A stretch of DNA of 64,000 nucleotides from DATIUV01 sp049322755 (GTDB lineage: Bacteria > Pseudomonadota > Gammaproteobacteria > Burkholderiales > UBA6910). The translations under genes were made by a program, and so were the position numbers. Below, one piece after another: positions 26,563 through 35,079 of the stretch; the stretch's first letter is position 1, and each line of letters starts with the position of its first letter. The notes beneath the pieces were generated by a model that saw nothing but the letters and a program-made list of their open reading frames with translations, had not been told where the DNA came from and ran no database searches. The stretch covers positions 62,001 to 126,000 of the forward strand of contig JBMOQX010000053.1 in NCBI GenBank assembly GCA_049322755.1, in the 5' to 3' direction.

Positions 26563-28201
26563 GCGTCGCTCCTGTGCGTTTGGAATCGGCGGCGGGGCCC
26601 GCCTGCGCCGCCAGCCGGCGCAGCGCGTCCTTGTCCACCTTGTTGGTTCCCGCCAGCGGCATGCGCTCGAGAAAGAACACCCGCCGCGGATGCTGGTAGG
26701 CGGGGCCGTTGGCGAGCGCGAAGGATTTGATCGCGGCCTCGTCGAGCTGCGCGCCGGCCCGCGGCACGACGAAGGCAAAGGGGACGTGGCCCTTGGTTTC
26801 GTGGGCGAACGGCAGCACCACCGCCTGGCGCACGTCGGGATGGCGCTCCAGCAGCGACTCCACCTCCACCGGGAAGATGTTCTCGCCGCCGCAGACGAAC
26901 ATGTCGTCGGTGCGGCCGACGAAATAGTAGAAGCCCTCGGCGTCGCGGCGGAACACGTCGCCGGTGTGAAACCAGCCGTCGCGCAGGCGCTTCGCGGTCT
27001 CCTCCGGCAGGTTGTGGTAGGCGAGCAGCAGGCCGGGGTTGCGCACCAGCAGCTCGCCCTCGTCGGGGCTCGGGCTGCCGATCAGCTTCGCCTCGGTGCC
27101 GGGATAGGGCACGCCCACCGAGCCCAGCGGCCGCGACCTGCCTTCGGGGTGCGGCCCCAGCGGCACCGGGCCCGCCTCGGTGATGCCGTAGTTGAGCAGC
27201 AGCTCGGCGTCGGGAAACGCGTGCGCCAGGTCTTCCAGCAGCTGGCGCGACGCCGGCGCCGAGCCCATCATCACGGTGCGCACCGAGGACACGTCGGTGC
27301 GCGCCAGCAGCTCCTTGTGCGCCAGCACCATCGCCATCATGGTGGGCACGCCCGAGATCACCGTGCAGCGGTAACGGCCGATGGCCTGGATGTAGCGCTC
27401 GGCGTGGAACTGCGGCATCAGCGGCAGCATGGCGCCGGCGGTCAAGCCCTGCTTGATCGCGTTGAGGGCGTTCTTGTGATAAAGCGGCGCCGCCACCAGG
27501 ATCACGTCCGCCGGCGTCGTGCGCCGCCAGTAGGCGAGCGTGAGCCGGCTCCAGTTCTGGCTGTAGTGGCTCAGCACGACGCCCTTGGGGCGCCCTGTGG
27601 AGCCGGAGGTGTAGGGCTGGATCAGCACGCTGTCGGGCTGCGGCTCGAACGCGACGAACGCGCCGGGGTCGAGGAAGGCGTCGAAGCCGCCGGCACCGGG
27701 CGCGCCGTATTCCACCACGGGAAGGCCGGCGGGGCACAGGCACCGCTCGCTGCCGCCGCAGAACACCAGCCGTGCGGCCGCGTCCTTGAGGATGAAGGCC
27801 ACCGTGTCCGGCGCCAGCTTCACGTTCACCGGCACCGGCACCACGCCGGCGCGGAACGCGCCCAGCAGCGTCGCGACGAACTCCCAGCGATTGAGCGAGA
27901 CGATGCCCACGCGCTGCTGCGGCTGCACCCCCGCGCGGCGCAGGCCGCGCGCCACCGCGTTGGCGAGATCGTCGAGGTCGCGAAACGGAATCGGGCGCGG
28001 GGCCGCCGGCTCGGTGAGGTCGACGATGGCCGGCCGGGCCTCGTGGGCAAAGGCCGCGAACATCAATCCGGTATTGCCGGGGTAGCCGCGGGCTTCTGGC
28101 GGAGCGGTGAGTATCGGCAAGCTGTTGTGGTGATCTCGTGCCGCCGGCGGGGCGGCGGGCTTGGGCGCGCCGCTAGAGCGACGTTGCGGCGAGGCGCTCA
28201 T
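26555..28201 (-). CDS. Acyl-CoA synthetase (AMP-binding enzyme)
   Basis: This adenylate-forming ligase activates a carboxylic acid to its CoA thioester. The motifs are complete: IQPYTSGSTGRPKGVVLSH (P-loop), NYGITEAGPV, GWFHTGDVFRRDAEGFYYFV, and the C-terminal lysine in AGTNKVDKDALRRL. From the ATG at 28201 it has 548 residues and its start overlaps the cupin gene by 29 bp; an upstream ATG at 28228 is possible. Acid specificity is unknown. It shares an operon with a GntR regulator, a thiol-dioxygenase-like cupin and a thioesterase. Confidence 0.92.
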   Translation of the reverse strand: MSASPQRRSSGAPKPAAPPAARDHHNSLPILTAPPEARGYPGNTGLMFAAFAHEARPAIVDLTEPAAPRPIPFRDLDDLANAVARGLRRAGVQPQQRVGIVSLNRWEFVATLLGAFRAGVVPVPVNVKLAPDTVAFILKDAAARLVFCGGSERCLCPAGLPVVEYGAPGAGGFDAFLDPGAFVAFEPQPDSVLIQPYTSGSTGRPKGVVLSHYSQNWSRLTLAYWRRTTPADVILVAAPLYHKNALNAIKQGLTAGAMLPLMPQFHAERYIQAIGRYRCTVISGVPTMMAMVLAHKELLARTDVSSVRTVMMGSAPASRQLLEDLAHAFPDAELLLNYGITEAGPVPLGPHPEGRSRPLGSVGVPYPGTEAKLIGSPSPDEGELLVRNPGLLLAYHNLPEETAKRLRDGWFHTGDVFRRDAEGFYYFVGRTDDMFVCGGENIFPVEVESLLERHPDVRQAVVLPFAHETKGHVPFAFVVPRAGAQLDEAAIKSFALANGPAYQHPRRVFFLERMPLAGTNKVDKDALRRLAAQAGPAADSKRTGATHG

Positions 28202-28700
28202 CGTAGACGCGATTGACGTCCGATGCAACGCGGGCCGGCTCCACGCCGTAGACGTGGATCGAAATACACCGGTCGGCGCCGGGGTTAAGCAGCTGGTGGA
28301 TCGCGTGGCCGCCGGGATCGAAGACCGTCGAGCCGGGCGGGCGCAGTGATTCCATGAGCGCCACCGCTGCGCCGTCGCCCGCGTCGCGGAAGCCGCGCTC
28401 GAGCAGCGCGCCCTCCACCACCGCGTAGCCGCACCAGGTGTGGTGGGCGTGCACCGGGCTCGCCTGGCCGCCCTCCCACACCAGCGACACGATGGTGAAG
28501 CGGCCGGCGGGGTCGCCGTAGAGCACGTGGCGTGAGTAGCCGGCCGCGTTGCCTTCCCGCTGCGACGGCTCCAGCAGCTCGTCGGCCGGCGCGCAGCGGG
28601 CCAGCGCCCGCGTCATCGCGCTCGGCTCCGCCGCGCCGGCCGCGTCCACCGCCCGGGTGATTCCATCGGCGAGATCCAGCAGGGCAGGGCGGATCGGCAT
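28173..28700 (-). CDS. Cysteine-dioxygenase-type cupin (thiol dioxygenase family)
   Basis: The 175-residue protein has the small cupin barrel of type I cysteine and 3-mercaptopropionate dioxygenases. The metal ligands are visible as SPVHAHHTWCGYAVVEG (HxH) and GHAIHQLLNP (third His), followed by CISIHVYG, a typical family end. Such enzymes add O2 to a thiol to give a sulfinic acid in the cytosol. Its ATG overlaps the GntR stop by one base (TGATG). A sulfur-containing substrate for the operon is suggested but not proved. Confidence 0.82.
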   Translation of the reverse strand: MPIRPALLDLADGITRAVDAAGAAEPSAMTRALARCAPADELLEPSQREGNAAGYSRHVLYGDPAGRFTIVSLVWEGGQASPVHAHHTWCGYAVVEGALLERGFRDAGDGAAVALMESLRPPGSTVFDPGGHAIHQLLNPGADRCISIHVYGVEPARVASDVNRVYDERLAATSL

Positions 28701-29428
28701 CACGTCTCCATCGAAATCGGCGCCCGCATCAGCGCCGGGCTGGAAACCACGGCGCGCAGCACCACTTCGCGCGCCGCTTCGATCTGCTCGCGGCAGATGC
28801 GCTCGGCCGCAGCGCCGTCGCCGCTGGCCAGCGCCTTGATCAGCGAGCGGTGCTCGTGCTGCATCCCCAGCGAGCGGTTGCGCAGCCCCAGCCCCAGCAG
28901 CAGCATGCGCGTCATCTCGTCGAGCATCTGGGCCACCGCGTTGGCGAGCCGCTGATTGCCGGTGGCGAGCGCCACCGCCGCGTGGAATTCGCGATTGGCA
29001 TTGAGAAAGCGCAGGCGGCTCTCGGGATCGTCCGGCGTGTAACCGGCGCGGCAGGCGTCGTCCAGCGCCTTGAGCCGTCGCGCGTCGACGCGCCCTGCGG
29101 CCAGCCGCGCGGTGGCGGGCTCCAGCAGCAGGCGCAGCTCGAACACGTCCTCGATGTCGCGCAGCGTGACGGGGCTCACGGTGTAGCCGCGGCGCGGCGA
29201 CGACTTCACCAGCCACTCGTGGGACAGGCGCGCCAGCGCCGCCCGCACCGGCGCCTTGCCGAGGCCGTAGCGGGCGGCGAGCTGGGCCTCCGACACCTCG
29301 GCGCCGGGACCGATCGCGCACGTCAGGATGTCGCGCTTGATGCGCTCGTAGGCCTGCTCGGCAAGCGGGCGCAGGCTCGCGCCGGCGGCGACGGCGCGCA
29401 GGGGGCGGCGCTTGCTGGCGACCACCAT
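28700..29428 (-). CDS. GntR-family transcriptional regulator with FCD domain
   Basis: The 242-residue regulator has an N-terminal winged helix (YERIKRDILTCAIGPGAEV, ARYGLGKAPVRAALARL, RRGYTVSPVTL) and a helical FCD effector domain with DIEDVFELRLLLEPATARLA and the metal-ligand region NANREFHAAVALATGN...QHEHRSLIKAL. It is the first gene of the operon with the cupin, acyl-CoA synthetase and thioesterase. A palindrome on its own -35 box indicates autoregulation. The effector is probably a pathway acid. Confidence 0.94.
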   Translation of the reverse strand: MVVASKRRPLRAVAAGASLRPLAEQAYERIKRDILTCAIGPGAEVSEAQLAARYGLGKAPVRAALARLSHEWLVKSSPRRGYTVSPVTLRDIEDVFELRLLLEPATARLAAGRVDARRLKALDDACRAGYTPDDPESRLRFLNANREFHAAVALATGNQRLANAVAQMLDEMTRMLLLGLGLRNRSLGMQHEHRSLIKALASGDGAAAERICREQIEAAREVVLRAVVSSPALMRAPISMET

Positions 29429-29457
29429 GGCGTGGCTCCTCGGTGGGATTTCATGGT

Positions 29458-29486
29458 AGGTTACGGAGCACCATCTGACATGTCAA
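29458..29486 (-). promoter_or_regulatory. gntR promoter with overlapping operator palindrome
   Basis: On the minus strand a perfect TTGACA (29481-29486) is followed after 17 bp by TAACCT (29458-29463). The 10-bp perfect palindrome TGACATGTCA at 29476-29485 covers the -35 box. A dimeric regulator bound there would block RNA polymerase. The divergent quinone oxidoreductase gene starts 116 bp away. Confidence 0.6.
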
Positions 29487-29548
29487 CGCGACGTGTTTGC
29501 GATGGCAAGAATCCGCGGCCGGGCGTCCGGCGCCGTCCGCCGGTGCCG

Positions 29549-29554
29549 TAAAAT
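29549..29554 (+). promoter_or_regulatory. -10-like hexamer (TAAAAT) of the quinone oxidoreductase gene
   Basis: TAAAAT lies 47 bp before the ATG at 29602. The -35 region is unclear. Confidence 0.4.
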
Positions 29555-29601
29555 GGCGCCTCGCTTTCCATTCCCAGCCAACGACAAGGACGGAAAAATC
29601 C

Positions 29602-30606
29602 ATGAAGGCAGTGGTGCTTCACCAGCACGGCGGACTCGAGAATCTTAAGCTGGAATCGAACTTCCCCGATCCCGTGGTGCAGGACGACCACGTCGTGATC
29701 CGGGTGCGCGCCTGTTCGTTCAACTACCACGACGTGTTCACGGTGAAGGGCATGCCCGGCATCAAGGTGCCGCTGCCGGTGATCATCGGCCTCGACATGG
29801 CCGGCGAGGTGGTGGAGGTGGGCGGCGGCGTGACCCAGTGGAAGAAGGGCGACTGCGTGCTGGTGAACCCGCTGCACCCGAAGAAGGGCCTGGTGGGCGA
29901 GATGATGCACGGCGGCCTGGCCGAGTACTGCTTGGTGTGGCAGGGCCAGCTGATCCGCATGCCCGAGGGCGTGACCTTCGAGGAGGCGGCGTCGCTGCCG
30001 GTGGCCTACGGTACCGCCCACCGCATGCTGGTGACCCACAAGACGGTGAAGGCCGGCGACAAGGTCCTGGTGCTCGGCGCCAGTGGCGGCGTCGGCACCG
30101 GCTGCGTGATGCTGGCCAAGATGCTGGGCTGCGAGGTGATCGCCTGCGCCAGCAGCGCGGACAAGATCGAGCGCCTGCGGCAGATGGGCGCCGACCACGT
30201 CATCAACTACAAGGACACCGATTTCTCCAAGTGGGCGATCGAGAAGTTCGGCAAGCCCCAGCGCCGCTCCTACGACGGCGGCGTCGACGCGGTGGTGAAC
30301 TTCACCGGCGGGGACACCTGGGTGCCCTCGCTCAAGTGCGTCAAGCGCGGCGGCAGGATCCTGGTGTGCGGCGCCACCGCCGGCTTCGACCCGAAGGAGG
30401 ACCTGCGCTACGTCTGGAGCTTCGAGCTGCAGATCATCGGCTCCAACAGCTTCTACGACGAGAACCTGAAGGCGCTGATGGACCTGATCCAGGAAAAGAG
30501 GATCAAGCCGGTGGTGGACAAGGTGCTGCCGCTGGCGCAGGCCGCCGAGGGCCTGCGCCTGATCGCGGAGCGCGAGGTGTTCGGCAAGGTGGTGGTGACG
30601 CCGTGA
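29602..30606 (+). CDS. NADPH:quinone oxidoreductase / zinc-type alcohol dehydrogenase family
   Basis: This MDR-superfamily protein of 334 residues has the GroES-like start (MKAVVLHQHGGLENL, PVIIGLDMAGEVVEVG), a Rossmann motif VLVLGASGGVGTGCVMLAKM near residue 157, and a conserved MGADHVINYKD. The Cys/His zinc ligands of true alcohol dehydrogenases are not evident at the catalytic position, so a quinone or enone reductase is more likely. AAGGA at 29586-29590 precedes the ATG. The stop overlaps the next gene by 4 bp. Confidence 0.9.
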   Translation: MKAVVLHQHGGLENLKLESNFPDPVVQDDHVVIRVRACSFNYHDVFTVKGMPGIKVPLPVIIGLDMAGEVVEVGGGVTQWKKGDCVLVNPLHPKKGLVGEMMHGGLAEYCLVWQGQLIRMPEGVTFEEAASLPVAYGTAHRMLVTHKTVKAGDKVLVLGASGGVGTGCVMLAKMLGCEVIACASSADKIERLRQMGADHVINYKDTDFSKWAIEKFGKPQRRSYDGGVDAVVNFTGGDTWVPSLKCVKRGGRILVCGATAGFDPKEDLRYVWSFELQIIGSNSFYDENLKALMDLIQEKRIKPVVDKVLPLAQAAEGLRLIAEREVFGKVVVTP

Positions 30607-32210
30607 GCGGGGAGGTCCCCGCCGCGCGGGCGTTCGACTGGCGGTTTCCCTACCCGTCCCAGCGCATGCCGGTGCTGGCGGCGAACGTCGTCGCCACGTC
30701 GCAGCCGCTGGCGGCGCAGGCGGGACTCAGGATGCTCCAGCGCGGCGGCAACGCCGTGGACGCGGCGCTCGCCACCGCCATCGCGCTCACCGTGCTGGAG
30801 CCCACCGGCAACGGCCTCGGCTCGGACGCGTTCGCGCTGGTGTGGGACGGCGAGCGCCTGCACGGCCTCAATGCCTCGGGCCGCGCGCCGCGGGCGTGGT
30901 CGCCGGAGCGCTTTGCCGGCCGCGACGCGATGCCGATCCACGGCTGGGACGCGGTGACGGTGCCGGGGGCGGTGTCGGCGTGGGTCGAACTGTCGCAGCG
31001 CTTCGGCAAGCTGCCGTTCGCCGACCTGTTCGAGCCGGCGCTGACCTACGCCGAATACGGCTTCCTGGTGTCTCCGACCATCGCCCGGCTATGGTCCAGC
31101 ATGGCGCCGAACCTCGCCACCCAGCCCGGCTTCGCCGAGGCTTACCTGCCCGGCGGCCGCGCCCCGCACCCGGGCGGGCTGTTCCGGTTGCCGGACCAGG
31201 CGCGCTCGCTGGCCCTGGTGGCGGGCTCGAAGGGCGAGCAGTTCTACCGCGGCGAGCTGGCGCAGAAAATGGCCGCCCACGCCCGGGCCCACGGCGGCGC
31301 GCTCACCACGGACGATCTGGCTGCCCACCGCAGCGACTGGGTCGAGCCGATTGCGCTCGACTACAAGGGCTATCGCCTGCACGAGATTCCGCCCAACACG
31401 CAGGGGATCGCGGCGCTGATGGCGCTGGGCATGCTGCGGCATCTCGATCTCGCGGCCCTCGCGCCCGACTCGGTGGACAGCGTCCACCTGCAGGTGGAGG
31501 CGATGAAGCTGGCGCTGGCCGACACTTATCGCCATGTGGCCGATCCGGAGCATATGGCGCTTTCCGCCGCCGACCTGCTGGACGATGGTTATCTTTCAGA
31601 CCGCGCGCGCCTCATCGACCCGGCGCGGGCCGCGGCGCCGTCCTTCGGCGCGCCGAAGGGCGGCACGGTCTATCTTTCCGCCGGCGACCGCAGCGGCATG
31701 ATGGTGTCGTTCATCCAGTCCAACTTCATGGGCTTCGGCTCCGGCGTGGTGGTGCCGGGCACCGGCATCAGCCTGCAGAACCGCGGCGCCGGCTTCAGCC
31801 TGAAGGGCGGCCAGCCCAACCGCGTCGCCGGCGGCAAGCGGCCGTTCCACACCATCATCCCGGGCTTCGTCACGCGCGACGGCCAGCCGGTGATGAGCTT
31901 CGGCGTCATGGGCGGCTCGATGCAGGCGCAGGGCCACACGCAGATGGTGGTGCGCCTGGCCGATTACCGGCAGAACCCGCAGGCCGCGAGCGACGCGCCG
32001 CGCTGGCGCATCGATCCCGGCAGCGTGCTGGCGGTGGAGCATCACCTGCCGGCAGCCACCGTCGAGGGCCTGCGCGCGCGCGGCCACAACGTCGCGGTGG
32101 CCGATCGCTGGGCCACCGAGTTCGGCCGCGCCCAGTTCGTGTTCCGGCTCGAGCACGGCTACCTCGGCGCTTCCGACCACCGCACCGACGGGCAGGCAGT
32201 GGGGTTCTGA
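30603..32210 (+). CDS. Gamma-glutamyltransferase-family protein (YwrD-like)
   Basis: The 535-residue Ntn-hydrolase proenzyme starts at a GTG overlapping the upstream stop (GTGA). Family blocks include LRMLQRGGNAVDAALATAIA, PNTQGIAALMALGML, and the autoprocessing site GGTVYLSAGDR with the probable nucleophile Thr at residue 355. Classical enzymes have TTHxS there, so this belongs to the TVYLS/YwrD-type branch. No signal peptide is seen, which argues for a cytoplasmic location. It may cleave a gamma-glutamyl or other amide or thiol conjugate. Later blocks PFHTIIPGF and MGGSMQAQGHTQM are intact. Confidence 0.9.
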   Translation: MSGEVPAARAFDWRFPYPSQRMPVLAANVVATSQPLAAQAGLRMLQRGGNAVDAALATAIALTVLEPTGNGLGSDAFALVWDGERLHGLNASGRAPRAWSPERFAGRDAMPIHGWDAVTVPGAVSAWVELSQRFGKLPFADLFEPALTYAEYGFLVSPTIARLWSSMAPNLATQPGFAEAYLPGGRAPHPGGLFRLPDQARSLALVAGSKGEQFYRGELAQKMAAHARAHGGALTTDDLAAHRSDWVEPIALDYKGYRLHEIPPNTQGIAALMALGMLRHLDLAALAPDSVDSVHLQVEAMKLALADTYRHVADPEHMALSAADLLDDGYLSDRARLIDPARAAAPSFGAPKGGTVYLSAGDRSGMMVSFIQSNFMGFGSGVVVPGTGISLQNRGAGFSLKGGQPNRVAGGKRPFHTIIPGFVTRDGQPVMSFGVMGGSMQAQGHTQMVVRLADYRQNPQAASDAPRWRIDPGSVLAVEHHLPAATVEGLRARGHNVAVADRWATEFGRAQFVFRLEHGYLGASDHRTDGQAVGF

Positions 32211-32226
32211 CGCTTGTTTCTCGATC

Positions 32227-32255
32227 CGGTCCTTTGCGCCCTTTGCGGTGAAACG
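32227..32255. repeat. Half copy (copy C) of the dispersed repeat
   Basis: The segment GGTCCTTTGCGCCCTTTGCG, followed by GTGAAACG, corresponds to one arm of the elements at 8726-8859 and 33536-33612. It lies just past the gamma-glutamyltransferase-like gene and next to the dadA stop. No second arm is present. Confidence 0.7.
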
Positions 32256-32271
32256 GGTGTCGGGGTAATCG

Positions 32272-33523
32272 TTACCGCAAGCGGAAGGGGTCGGCCGGAA
32301 CCGACGGCTCCCGCCCGGCGGCAAAATCGGCGACGACCTTGGCCGAGCCCGCAGGCGAGGGTGAAGCCTAGCGCGCCGTGGCCGACGTTGAGCCAGAGGT
32401 TGCGGTAGGGCGAAGCGCCCAGGATGGGCTTGGACTGCGGCGTCGCCGGCCTAAGGCCGCACCACGGCTTGGCGCGGGCGAAGTCGCCGCAATCGGGGAA
32501 TGTCTCCCGCGTCTGGCGCAGGAGCGCGTCGATGCGCATCGGGTCGATGCGCTTGTCGTAGCCTGCCAGGTCCACCATGCCGGCGACGCGCAGCTCGTCC
32601 CCCAGGCGCGCGAACACTATCTTGTGGTGAGCGTCGGTGATGGAAATCGCCGGCGCGCGGTGTTCTGGTCCCACCGGTAGCGTGATGCTGTAGCCCTTGA
32701 GCGGATAGATGGGCAGGCGGATGCCGAGCGGCAGCAGCGCCTCCCGGCTCGCCAGCCCCAGCGCCACCACGAACGCGTCCGCTTCCACCGCGCCCCGGCC
32801 GGTTTCGGCGGCGACGATCTGCCCGCCCTCGGCACGCAATCGGGTCAGCGGCTCGCCGAGGCGGAAGGTCACCGGGGCGGGGCCTGACTGCAGCAAGCGC
32901 TTCATCGCCTGGCAGAAACCGAAGCAGTCGCCCACGTCCTCGCTGGGCGTGTAGATGCCGCCGGCGAGCTGCGGCGCGAGCCGCTCCAGCGCCGGCTCCA
33001 GCGCGACGCAGGCCGCCGGGTCCAGCGCCTGCTGCTCGCAGCCGAGGCTTTCCTGGTAGCGCATCAGGCCGAGCGCGCCTTGCCAGGATTCTGCATCGCG
33101 AAACACCACCAGCTTGCCGTTGGTCGCGTAGTCGAACGCCAGGCGGTGCTGGGCCACCAACGCGCGCATCAGGTCACGGCTCAGGAAGGCCAGGGGGATC
33201 AGCTCGGCGGTGCTCTGCCGGCTGCGGGCCGCGCTGCACGCCGTGAGGAAATCCAGGCACCAGCGCCACTGGTGCGGGTCGAGCTTGGGGTAGAAGCGCA
33301 GCGGCGAGTCGCGCTTGAGCAGCCACGGTGGCACCTTGGGGATGACCCCCGGACCGGCCAGCGGCGCCACGTAGCTGTAGGAGAGCTGGCCGCCGTTGGC
33401 GTAGCTGGTTTCCAGCCCGACGCCGGGGTTGCGCTCCAGAAGGGTGACCTCGTGGCCGTCGCGGGCCAGGTACCAGGCCGAGGTGAGGCCGATCACGCCG
33501 CCGCCGAGGACGCAGATCTTCAT
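32272..33523 (-). CDS. dadA: D-amino acid dehydrogenase DadA, frameshifted near the C-terminus
   Basis: DadA is a membrane-associated FAD enzyme that oxidises D-amino acids. The N-terminus has the FAD motif MKICVLGGGVIGLTSAWYLA, and most of the body is intact up to LWLNVGHGALGFTLACGLG. There one surplus base in the tetranucleotide at 32341-32344 throws the frame off, and translation would run on to 32159, antisense to the neighbouring gene. Shifting frame by one restores KVVADFAAGREPSVPADPF and a stop at 32272-32274, the expected C-terminus. It is a true lesion, a programmed shift or a sequence error. The shift affects only about the last 26 residues. Confidence 0.85.
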
Positions 33524-33535
33524 GGAAAGGCGTTT

Positions 33536-33612
33536 ACCGCAAAGGACGCGAAGGACGCGAAGGAAAAGATTGCTTCTCGCTTCGTAGTGACGTCCTTCGC
33601 GTCCTTTGCGGT
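33536..33612. repeat. Inverted-repeat element, copy B
   Basis: Perfect 22-bp arms (33536-33557 and 33591-33612, core AAAGGACGCGAAGGACG) flank a 33-nt loop. The arm is the inner arm of the larger element at 8726-8859. It occupies the spacer between dadA and gltL, is non-coding, and would form a strong hairpin in either transcript. Confidence 0.85.
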
Positions 33613-33670
33613 TCAGGCTTTGTCGCGTCGTGTGCAGCGCCGTTCCCGGAGGTGGAGCGGGGCGGCGCGC

Positions 33671-34399
33671 TCAGTGATGCAGGATCTTCGACAGGAACTG
33701 CTGCGCGCGGTCGGAGCGCGGCTTGCCGAAGAAATCTTCCTTGGTGGCGTCCTCGACGATCTCGCCCATGTCCATGAAGATCACGCGGTGCGCCACTTTG
33801 CGCGCGAAGCCCATCTCGTGGGTCACCACCATCATGGTCATGCCTTCCCTGGCCAGCTCCACCATGACGTCCAGCACCTCGTTGATCATCTCCGGGTCCA
33901 GCGCCGAGGTGGGTTCGTCGAAGAGCATGCAGATCGGGTCCATCGCCAGCGCCCGGGCGATGGCGACGCGCTGCTGCTGGCCGCCGGAGAGCTGGCCCGG
34001 GTGCTTGTGGGCCTGGTCCTGCAGGCCCACCCGCTCCAGCAGCTTCTGCGAGCGGGCGGTGGCCTCCTCGCGGGAGCGGCCCAGCACCTTGATCTGGGCC
34101 AGGTTGATGTTCTCGGTCACCGTCATGTGGGGAAACAGCTCGAAGTGCTGGAACACCATGCCCACCTTGGAGCGCAGCTTCGTCAGGTTGGTGCGGGGGT
34201 CGCCGACCGAGAACGTGTCGACGATGATCTCGCCCTTCTGGAACGGCTCCAGCCCGTTGACGCACTTGATCAGCGTCGACTTCCCCGAGCCGGAAGGCCC
34301 GCACACCACCACCACCTCACCCTTGTCGACACGGGTGGTGCAGTCCTTGAGGACCTGAAAATCTCCGTACCACTTGCTCACGGACTTGAACTCGATCAT
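33671..34399 (-). CDS. gltL: GltL, glutamate/aspartate ABC transporter ATPase
   Basis: The 242-residue ATPase starts MIEFKSVSKWYGDFQVLKDC and has Walker A CGPSGSGKSTLIKCVNGLE, signature LSGGQQQRVAIARAL and Walker B CMLFDEPTSALDPE, all in the polar amino-acid transporter pattern. It overlaps gltK by 4 bp and is the last gene of gltI-gltJ-gltK-gltL. Downstream lies repeat copy B. Confidence 0.95.
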   Translation of the reverse strand: MIEFKSVSKWYGDFQVLKDCTTRVDKGEVVVVCGPSGSGKSTLIKCVNGLEPFQKGEIIVDTFSVGDPRTNLTKLRSKVGMVFQHFELFPHMTVTENINLAQIKVLGRSREEATARSQKLLERVGLQDQAHKHPGQLSGGQQQRVAIARALAMDPICMLFDEPTSALDPEMINEVLDVMVELAREGMTMMVVTHEMGFARKVAHRVIFMDMGEIVEDATKEDFFGKPRSDRAQQFLSKILHH

Positions 34400-35079
34400 A
34401 CGGCGTACCTCTTCTGCATCCGCTTCACGGAATACGACGCCGCGAAACAGATGATGAAATAGACCACGGCGGCGAACAAATAGAGTTCCACCAGCCGCCC
34501 GTCGCGCTGGGCGACCTTGCTCGCCACGCCCATGAAATCCGCCAGGCCGACGACGTAGACCAGGGAGGTGTCCTGGAACAGGATGATGCCCTGGGTCAGC
34601 AGGATCGGGATCATGTTGCGGAACGCCTGCGGCAGCACCACCAGGCTCATGGTCTGGCGGTAGGAGAGCCCCAGCGCGTAGGCGGCGCTGACCTGGCCCC
34701 GCGGCACGCTCTGGATGCCGGCGCGGATGATCTCGCAGTAGTAGGCGGCCTCGAACATGGTGAAGGCGATCAGGGCGGAGTAGAACGGCCCGATGCCCTG
34801 GGCGTACTGGGTGCCCTTGATGGCGCTGATCGCCATCGGCACCAGGAAGTAGAACCAGAAGATCACCAGGATCAGCGGGATCGAGCGCAGCAGGTCGACA
34901 TAGGCGCCGGCGGGCAGGCTCAGCAGCCTGAAGCGGGACAGGCGCATCAGCGCCAGCAGCGTGCCGAGCACGATGCCGCCGAGCATTGCCAGGGCGGTCA
35001 GCAGCAGCGAGAATTGCATGCCTTTCCACAGGAAGGGCAGCGCGCGGACGAGGACGTCGAGGTCGAAACCGCCGAACAC
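34396..35079 (-). CDS. gltK: GltK, glutamate/aspartate ABC transporter permease
   Basis: This 227-residue inner-membrane permease has YVDLLRSIPLILVIFWFYFL and the cytoplasmic coupling loop IIRAGIQSVPRGQVSAAYAL followed by LVVLPQAFRNMIPILL. It starts directly after the gltJ stop and pairs with GltJ to form the channel. Confidence 0.94.
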   Translation of the reverse strand: MFGGFDLDVLVRALPFLWKGMQFSLLLTALAMLGGIVLGTLLALMRLSRFRLLSLPAGAYVDLLRSIPLILVIFWFYFLVPMAISAIKGTQYAQGIGPFYSALIAFTMFEAAYYCEIIRAGIQSVPRGQVSAAYALGLSYRQTMSLVVLPQAFRNMIPILLTQGIILFQDTSLVYVVGLADFMGVASKVAQRDGRLVELYLFAAVVYFIICFAASYSVKRMQKRYAV

